Source: Ignavibacteria bacterium
GTDB lineage: Bacteria; Bacteroidota; Ignavibacteria; Ignavibacteriales; SURF-24
Assembly: GCA_025612245.1 (NCBI GenBank)
Contig: JAAXKQ010000001.1
Span: 62,001-126,000 of the forward strand
Direction of reading: 5' to 3'
DNA length: 64,000 nt
In this document: in pieces, positions 56,714-64,000 of the stretch
Layout of the letters: each line of letters starts with the position of its first letter
Position numbering within the stretch: the first letter of the stretch is position 1
Translations under genes and position numbers: made by a program
Notes under the pieces: generated by a model
Databases searched by the model: none
Told to the model about the DNA's origin: nothing
What the model saw: only the letters and a program-made list of their open reading frames with translations

Positions 56714-57682
56714 ATGAAAGAGGATAAAATAACGGGAATTCATCATGTGACTGCAATTGCAAGCGATCCGCAAAAGAATTTAGATTTTTACGCCGGCATT
56801 CTCGGACTGAGGCTGGTTAAAAAAACGGTGAACTTTGATGCCCCGGACGTATATCATTTCTACTATGGAAATGAAACCGGTGAACCCGGGACAATTCTGA
56901 CATTCTTTCCCTTCGGCGACATTCAAAGAGGGCGCAGTGGAAAGGGAATGATCAATACTATAGCTTTTTCTGTTCCTATTTCCTCAATGGATTACTGGGA
57001 AGAAAGGCTCAGGAAGTTCAGCGTGGATTACCATCCCGCGCAAGAGCGCTTCGGCAGTGAGGCTGTAATATCATTCAAAGACACGGATGGATTAGCGCTG
57101 GAACTGGTTTTTACGGATAAGGATGCAAGAAACGGGTTTACATACGGTCATATCCCGCAGGAGCATTCAATAAAAGGCTTTTACAACATAGAGATCTGGG
57201 AAGAAGGCTATGAAAGGACCGCAGGATTACTGACCGGACATCTTGGGCACGAGCTCATTATGGAGAAAGGCAACCGTTTCCGTTTTGCGGCAGACGATTC
57301 GCCGGGAAACTATGTCGACATACTGTGTTCGCCCGACAGCCTGAGGGGAATTGGCGGGAACGGCACGGTTCACCATATGGCTTTCTGCACGCCGGACAAA
57401 GAATCGCAGCTGGAACTAAGAAACCTGCTGATTGAAAGGATGCTGAATCCCACGCCCGTAATCGACAGGCAGTATTTTGAATCCGTATATTTCAGGGAGC
57501 CGGGGGGAGTTCTTTTTGAAATTGCAACTAGGCCTCCGGGCTTTACGGTTGACGAGAGCAAAGAGCATCTGGGTGAGGGCTTCATGCTTCCGGGGCAGTA
57601 TGAGCCGCGCCGAAGGGAAATTGAAAAGATAACAAAACCCGTTAGGCTGAACCTTGAAAAATTCCGCAGGGTATTTGCATAA
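56714..57682 (+). CDS. Ring-cleaving dioxygenase of the VOC/glyoxalase fold (MhqO-like)
   Basis: A 322-residue protein with two vicinal-oxygen-chelate modules. The metal ligands fit the MhqO/MhqA type: TGIHHVTAIASDPQKNLDFY (first His), TVHHMAFCTPD (second His) and LFEIATRPPGF (Glu). The C-terminal MLPGQYEPRR is also typical of this branch. In Bacillus the mhqO and mhqD genes respond to hydroquinones and help remove them. The esterase-like gene 19 bases downstream matches the mhqD position, which supports this function for the pair. No MhqR-type regulator is in the window. Confidence 0.85.
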   Translation: MKEDKITGIHHVTAIASDPQKNLDFYAGILGLRLVKKTVNFDAPDVYHFYYGNETGEPGTILTFFPFGDIQRGRSGKGMINTIAFSVPISSMDYWEERLRKFSVDYHPAQERFGSEAVISFKDTDGLALELVFTDKDARNGFTYGHIPQEHSIKGFYNIEIWEEGYERTAGLLTGHLGHELIMEKGNRFRFAADDSPGNYVDILCSPDSLRGIGGNGTVHHMAFCTPDKESQLELRNLLIERMLNPTPVIDRQYFESVYFREPGGVLFEIATRPPGFTVDESKEHLGEGFMLPGQYEPRRREIEKITKPVRLNLEKFRRVFA

Positions 57683-57700
57683 CATAGGTTTTTTAAGGCA

Positions 57701-58336
57701 ATGCATTCAAAAAGGATATACTCAGCCGGTAAATTGCCCGCCGAGGCAGAAAGGGTGCTCCTGATGCTTCACGGGCGGGGTGCCGGGGCAAGGGACATTC
57801 TTTCATTTTCAGAATATCTGGACGTGAAGGACTTTGCGCTCATTGCGCCTCAGGCGGAGAACAACAGCTGGTATCCGCATTCCTTTCTTGCTCCTCAGGA
57901 GCAAAATGAGCCCTGGCTTACTTCAGCATTAAAGCTGGTTAAAGAGGTTATTCAGGACCTGAATGAGCAGGGAATTAAAAGCGAGTCGGTTTATATGCTG
58001 GGATTTTCGCAGGGTGCATGTCTTACGCTTGAATTTGCGGCGCGTAATGCAAAAAGATACGGCGGAATCATTGCTTTTACAGGCGGTCTGATTGGGGAGA
58101 GGATACAAGGGGAAAATTACAGCGGCGATTTTAACGGTACTCCTGTATTCATTGGCAGCAGCGACCCTGATCCGCACGTACCGGTTGAAAGGGTTAACGC
58201 CACGGCAGAGCTATTCCGCAGGATGAATGCAAGTGTAGAGCTTAAGATTTATAAAAACCTTGGACACACAATTTCGCAGGATGAGATCAGCAAGGCAAAT
58301 GCCCTGATACTCTCCGGGCATAAAGAGCAAAGTTAA
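57701..58336 (+). CDS. Phospholipase/carboxylesterase family hydrolase (MhqD-like)
   Basis: A 211-residue alpha/beta hydrolase. Oxyanion-side motif MLHGRGAGARD, nucleophile GFSQGACLTLEFA (Ser near 109), Asp in SSDPDPHVP (near 160) and His in LGHTISQDE complete the triad. The family holds esterases of the carboxylesterase 2/thioesterase type. In Bacillus, MhqD is co-regulated with the ring-cleaving dioxygenase MhqO, as the arrangement here suggests. It may hydrolyse products of quinone cleavage or glutathione-like adducts; the substrate is unknown. Confidence 0.83.
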   Translation: MHSKRIYSAGKLPAEAERVLLMLHGRGAGARDILSFSEYLDVKDFALIAPQAENNSWYPHSFLAPQEQNEPWLTSALKLVKEVIQDLNEQGIKSESVYMLGFSQGACLTLEFAARNAKRYGGIIAFTGGLIGERIQGENYSGDFNGTPVFIGSSDPDPHVPVERVNATAELFRRMNASVELKIYKNLGHTISQDEISKANALILSGHKEQS

Positions 58337-58614
58337 AAAGCAAAACTCTTTGAACTACATACCTCCAAACATTCGCTATACCACCACAAAAAAAATAATA
58401 ATTTTCCGAAAACGCCTCACGTCACCATATTATATATATATGAAACATAAAGTCTTGCATTGAACCCGGTTATTAAGATGTAAACTATAATAACTAACAT
58501 GGAATTTTTCCCCAATACAGGAAAAATAAATAATCCATAATAAAACTGGAGGTAAAAAACATTAAACTGTTCTAACTAACGAATTTATAATTAATTCTTA
58601 TTAAAGGAGAAAAG

Positions 58615-61600
58615 ATGTTCCAAAAAAGTATACTGATAATATTTATTGTCTTTAGTTTGGCATTGCCGCTTTTTAGCCAAAGCGGAGTCGGATATAAGTA
58701 TGACCCAGATACCAATCCGAATAATATTCAGTCCCCACTACTTAAGCCTAATACAAATGAAACTGAATGGTCCGTTGCAAATTCAATACTAACTGATAGA
58801 TATTGGTATAGCTCTAATGAATATTACAAAAGCTATTATGACTCGATTGCGTTAGGACCATATTCGAATACTGAATATTTGAAAATTCAAAATGATTCAT
58901 TTATTGAAATTTATTCGGGAAAGCGATTGACCGTAATTACACATGGTTTTATATATTTAATTGATTTCACAACCAGTTATATGTTGGTGAATGTTGTACA
59001 AAAAAAGAATGGAAACTGCGAAGAACTAGCTGGTAACATCAGCATCAATGGGGATAGAAGCTTATATTCTTTTAAAATCTACCTAAATAATTTTGAATAT
59101 GACAAGGTTCACATTAAAGAATTCAATGGCGAATCTTCCGGCAGGGTCATGCTGGCGAAGACGGATGATTCAGAATTCAGGTTTATAATTACTGCTGATG
59201 ACATAATTATGATGAAAATAAATAGGGCGATCACTAATATTGTAAGTGACCTAAAATTTCATCCGGGTTATTTTGGCAAGAGTAAACCTATTAGCAATAC
59301 CAAAAGTGGATATAGCGCATTAATGCTCGACAATTATGGCGGCTATGGAGTTTACATCTTTCCTGATATTTCGTCTATTACAACAATTTCTGACAGTAGC
59401 ACTCTTCGAACATCAGACAGAAATTTACCTACATTAAGCATTACTAATGTTCAATCGAAGGATATAATTTGGCTTGCCTCATGCCCACCAAAAAAATATA
59501 ATTGGGACAATCTAAGTAAGAAAGCAGTTTGCCATATCGGGTGTTTTGAAATTGATTCCGATCGCCCGGCAGAAAGATGTGTATATCCTGTGAAGAAAAT
59601 TCCACCTGTTGGTACTGCAACGGAGCCTACGTATAAAATAGATCCTACATATATGAACTATCTGAAAAACTATGATATCGTTATTAATGGACATCATATG
59701 AGTACTTATAAGAATTGGCATTTTGGGTATACCCCAAGAAACATTCCATATGATTCATTAAATAAAGTGTTAGAAGCGCTGCAAAAAGAAAGTGCGAATA
59801 GGGTTCTTTTGTATACAAGTCCTGGTATGTATTTCAAGAACTCAAGGTTTAGTAATGAGGATTCGACTATTAAGAATCCTAAGAGCCCAATATATGGTCA
59901 TCAATATTATCTTGATAAACCGCTCATTAATTATATGGATGCTAACGGTGCTCTTATAGATACTTTCCCTTTGTTTACGACATATTGGGATTTCAACAAT
60001 AATTGGTTTTGGAAAGCAAGGGAGAGGGTGCCTATTGATAATCCCGGGAATCCTTTGGGGACTAATTATGATTCTTATATGTTGGAAATTGACACATTGC
60101 TATATAAAATGAATAATCTTACAGGAATATACATGGATTGGTATTATTACCTTAATATTCCACGTATGTACATGCTTGCTAAAGAGCTTAGATATATGGT
60201 AAATATCTGGCATCCTAAGCAGAACTTTTTGTATGCTCATAGCCATAATCTTCCCGGAGGAGATGCATATCTGCCTCAGATTGACATGTATTTTGATGCA
60301 ATCTTAAGAGGTGAATCGGGAACAGCAAACTATAAAGATTATCTATATTATAGGTATTATTGTTCAGGATACAACATAAGTAACACTCAGGCTTATTTTA
60401 TTGAGGATAAAGATGCTAGTAATACTGAATGGGTATTGCGGGATCAATTCCCGACTTCATATTTTAAGTATTCAAATTTAGGATATAGATATCAAGCGCC
60501 CCAAATGATGAATGAAAGTCTTTATAATCAGGGGGAAATAAGGACTAATTATAGTGATAAAAGATTTGGAGATGTTAATAGCCTATATGATTATTATTCA
60601 TCTACAAATCAAGCTATACTCAAGAAAAATCTCCAAAACTGGTATGCTGAAGAACAAGATAAATATAGAGCCCAAGACTCTTCTTTGGCACCTCGATATC
60701 TTAATGTAAATGATAAGTTTTTTACAGGCGACTTTAACGGAGATGGAGTCGGAGACATATTAAGGATTGATGAGGCGGGCAATATTTTTGTTAGGGCTAA
60801 ATATCCTAATCCGAATATATATTTGTTAAATCGTGAGGTTAATTGGGGGAGCATACCGGGATATAGCATAAATGATAAAATTGTATTGGGTGATTTTGAC
60901 GGTGATAAAATATCAGAATTCCTGCATCTAAAATATTGTGACTCTAAGAATAGCTCTTCTGCAGTTTGGAGCCTTTACAAAGCTGAGCATAAAGTTATTT
61001 CGGATGGTCTAACATCAATAGAAATGGTGTTTAACTACAAGGGGAACTGGCTCAAATTCCCTGGGGGTGGAATATACAGCTGGTGGCAACCTAACGATCT
61101 TATTTCCCCAGTCAAAAGAAATGCCGATAAAAATGATGTTGTTAAAGTATCCCCGGCTGCAGGAACTATAGAAGTAATTGGTAATGATGTATCGGGAAAC
61201 ACCAGTTATAAAGTCATTCAAAATTTCAATTATGAAAAAGGTTATCAAGGCGGAGCCAAGGATGTTTTTTTATGTGGAGATCTAAATAGAGATGGATATA
61301 CTGATGTTCTTGTACTTGCAGCAATTGCAGATAATGGAATTCTCGACAGGTATGTTCCATATGCATTTATTTATGATAAAGTGAATAAATTTGGAAAAGG
61401 TCCTAATACTGCTACGGATAATATGTATTCACCAAACAATGATCGTACTCCAGACTATATATACGCAAATTCAAGAAATGGAATAAAATTTGGTTTTGCA
61501 AAAGTACAGAGAACAAGCAACGACAACCTGATTTATATAAGTAAGTCAACAAATAATTCAAGTCTTTATTATGCATACACATATGATGGTTACTATTTCA

Positions 61601-62139
61601 ATGAAGTTAAGGCCAAAAGTCATGAATTTGGTTCAGCCGGAGGTGCCACGCCAACGGATATCGTAGTTGCTGACAACAATACTATCTTGTTTTCAGATAC
61701 TGATAAAGACTCTCTTGATGATATTTTTATAATGCAGCCTCAGGAAAACAGAGTTATTTTTGCACAAAGCCAATATGATAGTGGAAATTGGCTGTACGGC
61801 CTTTGCACAGATTTAAATTTTAGAGATCATCAAAGAATGCAGAAGGAGTTGAGCGGTATGACAGAGCAAGTCCCAAGAGATTATAATTTATCTCAAAATT
61901 ATCCTAATCCATTCAATCCCGTGACTCGCATAAATTATGAGATTCCTTCAAGGTGCAAAGTGGAATTAAAAATTTATGACATTATGGGCAGAGAAGTTAA
62001 AATCCTGGAAAATGATATTAAGGAACCTGGAAGGTATAGTATAACATTTGATGCAAGTAACCTGCCAAGCGGAATTTATATATATCATCTGAATGCTGGG
62101 AGCTATTCTACAACAAGCAAGATGGTATTACTTAAGTAA
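58615..62139 (+). CDS. Giant secreted protein: unknown catalytic-like region, FG-GAP-like repeats, T9SS sorting domain
   Basis: A 1174-residue exported protein. Signal peptide MFQKSILIIFIVFSLALPLFSQ; AAAGGAG lies before the ATG. Residues about 25-300 are beta-rich with no known family. Residues about 300-680 look like a barrel: NRVLLYTSPGMY, LTGIYMDWYYYLNI and QNFLYAHSHNLPGG recall retaining alpha-glycosidase strands with an Asp after 'GIYMDW', but no family can be named. Residues about 700-1070 hold FG-GAP/VCBS-like calcium repeats (FTGDFNGDGVGD, VLGDFDGDKIS, LCGDLNRDGYTD, FSDTDKDSLDD). Residues 1090-1174 are a clear T9SS type A domain ([18 protein letters not shown] to KMVLLK). Codon use is strongly AT-biased compared with its neighbours. 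Confidence 0.78.
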   Translation: MFQKSILIIFIVFSLALPLFSQSGVGYKYDPDTNPNNIQSPLLKPNTNETEWSVANSILTDRYWYSSNEYYKSYYDSIALGPYSNTEYLKIQNDSFIEIYSGKRLTVITHGFIYLIDFTTSYMLVNVVQKKNGNCEELAGNISINGDRSLYSFKIYLNNFEYDKVHIKEFNGESSGRVMLAKTDDSEFRFIITADDIIMMKINRAITNIVSDLKFHPGYFGKSKPISNTKSGYSALMLDNYGGYGVYIFPDISSITTISDSSTLRTSDRNLPTLSITNVQSKDIIWLASCPPKKYNWDNLSKKAVCHIGCFEIDSDRPAERCVYPVKKIPPVGTATEPTYKIDPTYMNYLKNYDIVINGHHMSTYKNWHFGYTPRNIPYDSLNKVLEALQKESANRVLLYTSPGMYFKNSRFSNEDSTIKNPKSPIYGHQYYLDKPLINYMDANGALIDTFPLFTTYWDFNNNWFWKARERVPIDNPGNPLGTNYDSYMLEIDTLLYKMNNLTGIYMDWYYYLNIPRMYMLAKELRYMVNIWHPKQNFLYAHSHNLPGGDAYLPQIDMYFDAILRGESGTANYKDYLYYRYYCSGYNISNTQAYFIEDKDASNTEWVLRDQFPTSYFKYSNLGYRYQAPQMMNESLYNQGEIRTNYSDKRFGDVNSLYDYYSSTNQAILKKNLQNWYAEEQDKYRAQDSSLAPRYLNVNDKFFTGDFNGDGVGDILRIDEAGNIFVRAKYPNPNIYLLNREVNWGSIPGYSINDKIVLGDFDGDKISEFLHLKYCDSKNSSSAVWSLYKAEHKVISDGLTSIEMVFNYKGNWLKFPGGGIYSWWQPNDLISPVKRNADKNDVVKVSPAAGTIEVIGNDVSGNTSYKVIQNFNYEKGYQGGAKDVFLCGDLNRDGYTDVLVLAAIADNGILDRYVPYAFIYDKVNKFGKGPNTATDNMYSPNNDRTPDYIYANSRNGIKFGFAKVQRTSNDNLIYISKSTNNSSLYYAYTYDGYYFNEVKAKSHEFGSAGGATPTDIVVADNNTILFSDTDKDSLDDIFIMQPQENRVIFAQSQYDSGNWLYGLCTDLNFRDHQRMQKELSGMTEQVPRDYNLSQNYPNPFNPVTRINYEIPSRCKVELKIYDIMGREVKILENDIKEPGRYSITFDASNLPSGIYIYHLNAGSYSTTSKMVLLK

Positions 62140-62818
62140 GAATGGATTATTAGTGTTAAATATCGACATTTATCGCCTCAGAATCCGGGAACTAAGGAAT
62201 ACTGAGGTGAAAGCTGAAAATGAAAAAGTATCTGATCAGTAGACAGATAAAAATTACTTAGGGGAGACTCACTTGAATTTCCAAGTTCATTTGAGCTCTC
62301 CTATAAGTTAATGGAGCTTTATATTTTTTAATGGACTGAATTTATTTTATCTCATAATATTGAGAAAATAGAAGTAATGTCGATTAAAAGTATATGTGGC
62401 AGAGTATCGGTAGGTTCATAAGTGCATTATGAAATTTCTTTCGTATGTTGTTCAGGCGCAGAATCCCTGCATGTTCACCAGCCTATTTTACTTTCTATGC
62501 TATTATCTTTGTGATTATTATCACATGTATTGCAATCATCTACTTTTGGCAAGTCATCTTTCAGTTTATTTTTCAATTGAGCAGAAAGGATTGAAGTGGA
62601 ATTTTAAATTTTAATGAAATTAGTATATTTTACAAGGCGAGAAAAATGTCTTATGAATAAAGAGCATGGAGTAAGTGCATAAAATCAATGGAAAACAAGC
62701 TTAGCATGACTAGGCAGTGTTTTCCTGCTTCCCAGAAATAAAGAATCCGATAATAATAAAGTTACTGATGAAAACAGAAATTAGAATTGATTCCAGTTCC
62801 GATGCCATGAGGCATAGA
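62140..62818. other. AT-rich intergenic region
   Basis: About 680 bases without a credible gene. A 61-codon frame at 62429 has no ribosome site, a cysteine-rich unstructured product and no family. The region has the same low GC as the large gene before it and probably belongs to the same acquired segment. Confidence 0.5.
62257..62305 (+). terminator. Possible terminator hairpin after the giant secreted gene
   Basis: TAGGGGAGACTCA pairs with TGAGCTCTCCTA with one bulge, enclosing an inner ACTTG / CAAGT stem. A T-rich stretch (TATTTTTT) follows about 20 bases on. It lies 118 bases after the stop. Confidence 0.45.
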
Positions 62819-63781
62819 ATGAGCAAATATACTGTCATCAATAAAACTTTTTTGGCTGCAGCCATGGTGATTCTTATCGTAATTTTCTGCGGCTCAGCTA
62901 CCGGAATTCAATTTCAAAAAAAGAATCTACAGTCTCCCGTCATCGCTTTCATCAGCGATACACAGGAGCCGATGAGTATCGAAAAGCTGTGGCTCAAAAG
63001 TGACAACAACGAACTGGCAACAAATGCCATTTTCTATGCCCTGAGAAAAGAACGGAATATCTCTGCAGTATTTCACCTTGGGGATATTACAGCAATCGGC
63101 TTTTGCCCGGGTGAATGGGATAATATTTCGGGCAAATTTTCGATGCTCAAAAAATCCGGCATTCCGGTTTATCCCACAATGGGTAACCACGAATACCTCC
63201 TCTGGCCTTCGGGCGGAAAGGAACAGTTCTTAAAGCATTTCCCGCAGGTAAAATCGTGGTGGTACGTTAAACAGGTGGGCGCAGTTGCCGTAATACTTCT
63301 TAATTCGAATTTCCCGGACCTCTCTTCACAGGAAATATCGGCACAGCAGAAGTGGTATTTGTCCCAGCTTAAGAACTTCGAGCAGAACGCGTCCATAAAG
63401 TATGTCATTGTAGGAACACATTATTCCCCGTATACGAACAGCAAGATAGTTGGGCCCTCTTACGACGTTCAGAAGTATTTTGTGCCGGCATTTCTGAAAA
63501 ACAGGAAATGCAAATTGTTCATCAGCGGGCACGCGCATACCTTTGAGCATTTTAAGAAGGGCGGAAAGGATTTTATTGTAACCGGGGGCGGGGGAGGACT
63601 CCTGCACCCGCTTCTTACCGGCAGGGAAGCACGCTATAAGGATCTGTATTCAAAACGAACCAGGACATTTAACTATGTCACGTGCGAGGAGAACGGGAAC
63701 TCGCTTCTTGTGAAGGTTAAGATGCTGAATAAGGATTACCGGAGTTTTAGCGAAGTTTATAATATCGGAATTGAAAGATAG
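62819..63781 (+). CDS. Secreted calcineurin-like metallophosphoesterase
   Basis: A 320-residue enzyme from ATG 62819, which has TGAGG six bases upstream and gives a normal signal peptide (TFLAAAMVILIVIFCGSATG). Earlier in-frame starts at 62717 and 62768 would add a charged tail. Metal motifs: AFISDTQEP (D-x-(H) reads DTQ), HLGDITAIG (GD), MGNHEYLLW (GNHE), IVGTHYSPY (H) and ISGHAHTFEHF (GHxH). The order matches purple acid phosphatase-like and 3',5'-phosphodiesterase-type proteins. Its periplasmic substrate is unknown. Confidence 0.87.
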   Translation: MSKYTVINKTFLAAAMVILIVIFCGSATGIQFQKKNLQSPVIAFISDTQEPMSIEKLWLKSDNNELATNAIFYALRKERNISAVFHLGDITAIGFCPGEWDNISGKFSMLKKSGIPVYPTMGNHEYLLWPSGGKEQFLKHFPQVKSWWYVKQVGAVAVILLNSNFPDLSSQEISAQQKWYLSQLKNFEQNASIKYVIVGTHYSPYTNSKIVGPSYDVQKYFVPAFLKNRKCKLFISGHAHTFEHFKKGGKDFIVTGGGGGLLHPLLTGREARYKDLYSKRTRTFNYVTCEENGNSLLVKVKMLNKDYRSFSEVYNIGIER

Positions 63782-63796
63782 AGATTTTAGGGGCGG

Positions 63797-63828
63797 AAAA
63801 GAAAAGCCCGCTTGAGGGCGGGCTTTCA
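63797..63828 (-). terminator. Terminator for the leftward gene at the window edge
   Basis: AAAGCCCGC / GCGGGCTTT form a 9-bp stem with a short loop. On the minus strand it is followed by TTTTCTTTTC. It lies between two convergent genes and probably also ends the metallophosphoesterase transcript. Confidence 0.78.
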
Positions 63829-63854
63829 ATAACAACTTTGAACCTTGAACTGTT

Positions 63855-64000
63855 TTAGTCAAGCAATGAATCCGGGTTCAGATGCGCGGCTTCAATGTCC
63901 TTGAAATAGTTTACCGTTCCTACTTTAAGTTCTGCCGTTGAAGCGTCGTCGCATACTATCATCCCTTTCGGATGAACCTGAAGGGCGCTTACAGTCCACA
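63855..64000 (-). CDS. 3' end of an unidentified gene
   Basis: The last 48 codons of a minus-strand frame run off the window. The visible part reads [20 protein letters not shown], followed by [20 protein letters not shown] and a final PDSLLD before TAA. The mix of short hydrophobic strands and a charged helix looks like a globular cytosolic protein. I cannot assign a family from this fragment. The matching terminator just beyond supports a real gene. Confidence 0.6.
   Translation of the reverse strand, partial: WTVSALQVHPKGMIVCDDASTAELKVGTVNYFKDIEAAHLNPDSLLD

Noticed and set aside
62429-62614. A 61-codon frame in the AT-rich spacer
   Set aside because: No ribosome site, unusual cysteine and histidine content, and no family; consistent with chance in AT-rich DNA.

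Overview
The window looks like chromosomal DNA from a member of the Ignavibacteria/Chlorobi/Bacteroidota assemblage, most likely Ignavibacteriota-like. Three secreted proteins end in the 'QNYPNPFNP' type IX secretion (T9SS) sorting domain. The window also has a SusC-type TonB receptor with a carboxypeptidase-like N-terminal domain, a PorV/PorQ-like barrel, an atpD-atpC pair detached from the other ATP synthase genes, and a pyruvoyl-dependent arginine decarboxylase. This placement is an inference from gene content, not from a marker phylogeny. I saw no rRNA, tRNA, CRISPR array, prophage or transposase.

Left third (0-30.7 kb): mostly housekeeping genes. They are clpS, a divergent YchF-type ATPase, typA/bipA, a pepD dipeptidase and an acyl-CoA synthetase, then a small minus-strand pair with a SET-domain protein, a MORN-repeat membrane protein and an omega-amidase-like nitrilase. 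A minus-strand nucleoside salvage operon follows (cdd, tdk, nupC-type transporter, punA). Next come a T9SS-exported GH31 enzyme, a lipoprotein amidase, a universal stress protein, a cyclic-nucleotide-binding protein with a divergent HisA-like enzyme, and a TerC/arginine decarboxylase/tyrS/smpB group. Two related sugar-type MFS carriers flank a short spacer. Then come two isoprenoid genes (type 2 IDI and a polyprenyl diphosphate synthase) and ptsH-ptsI.

Middle (31-47 kb): two blocks of envelope genes. The first joins a metalloprotease-propeller-beta-barrel fusion, a PQQ-type propeller lipoprotein and a PEGA-domain membrane protein. The second holds two secreted proteins, a lipoprotein, a TonB receptor, a PorV-like barrel and an NHL-repeat lipoprotein; the last four are tightly coupled. 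These blocks are the best candidates here for poorly described systems.

Right third (47-64 kb): atpD-atpC, a YtxH protein, an isocitrate dehydrogenase-MFS-dus operon, a PAP2-like membrane protein, a PolX-like protein whose polymerase catalytic aspartates appear lost while its PHP domain is kept, apt, and a glyoxalase-fold dioxygenase/esterase pair resembling the Mhq quinone-detoxification genes. An AT-rich island follows, carrying a 1174-residue secreted protein with no assignable family. The window closes with a secreted metallophosphoesterase and the 3' end of an unidentified minus-strand gene.
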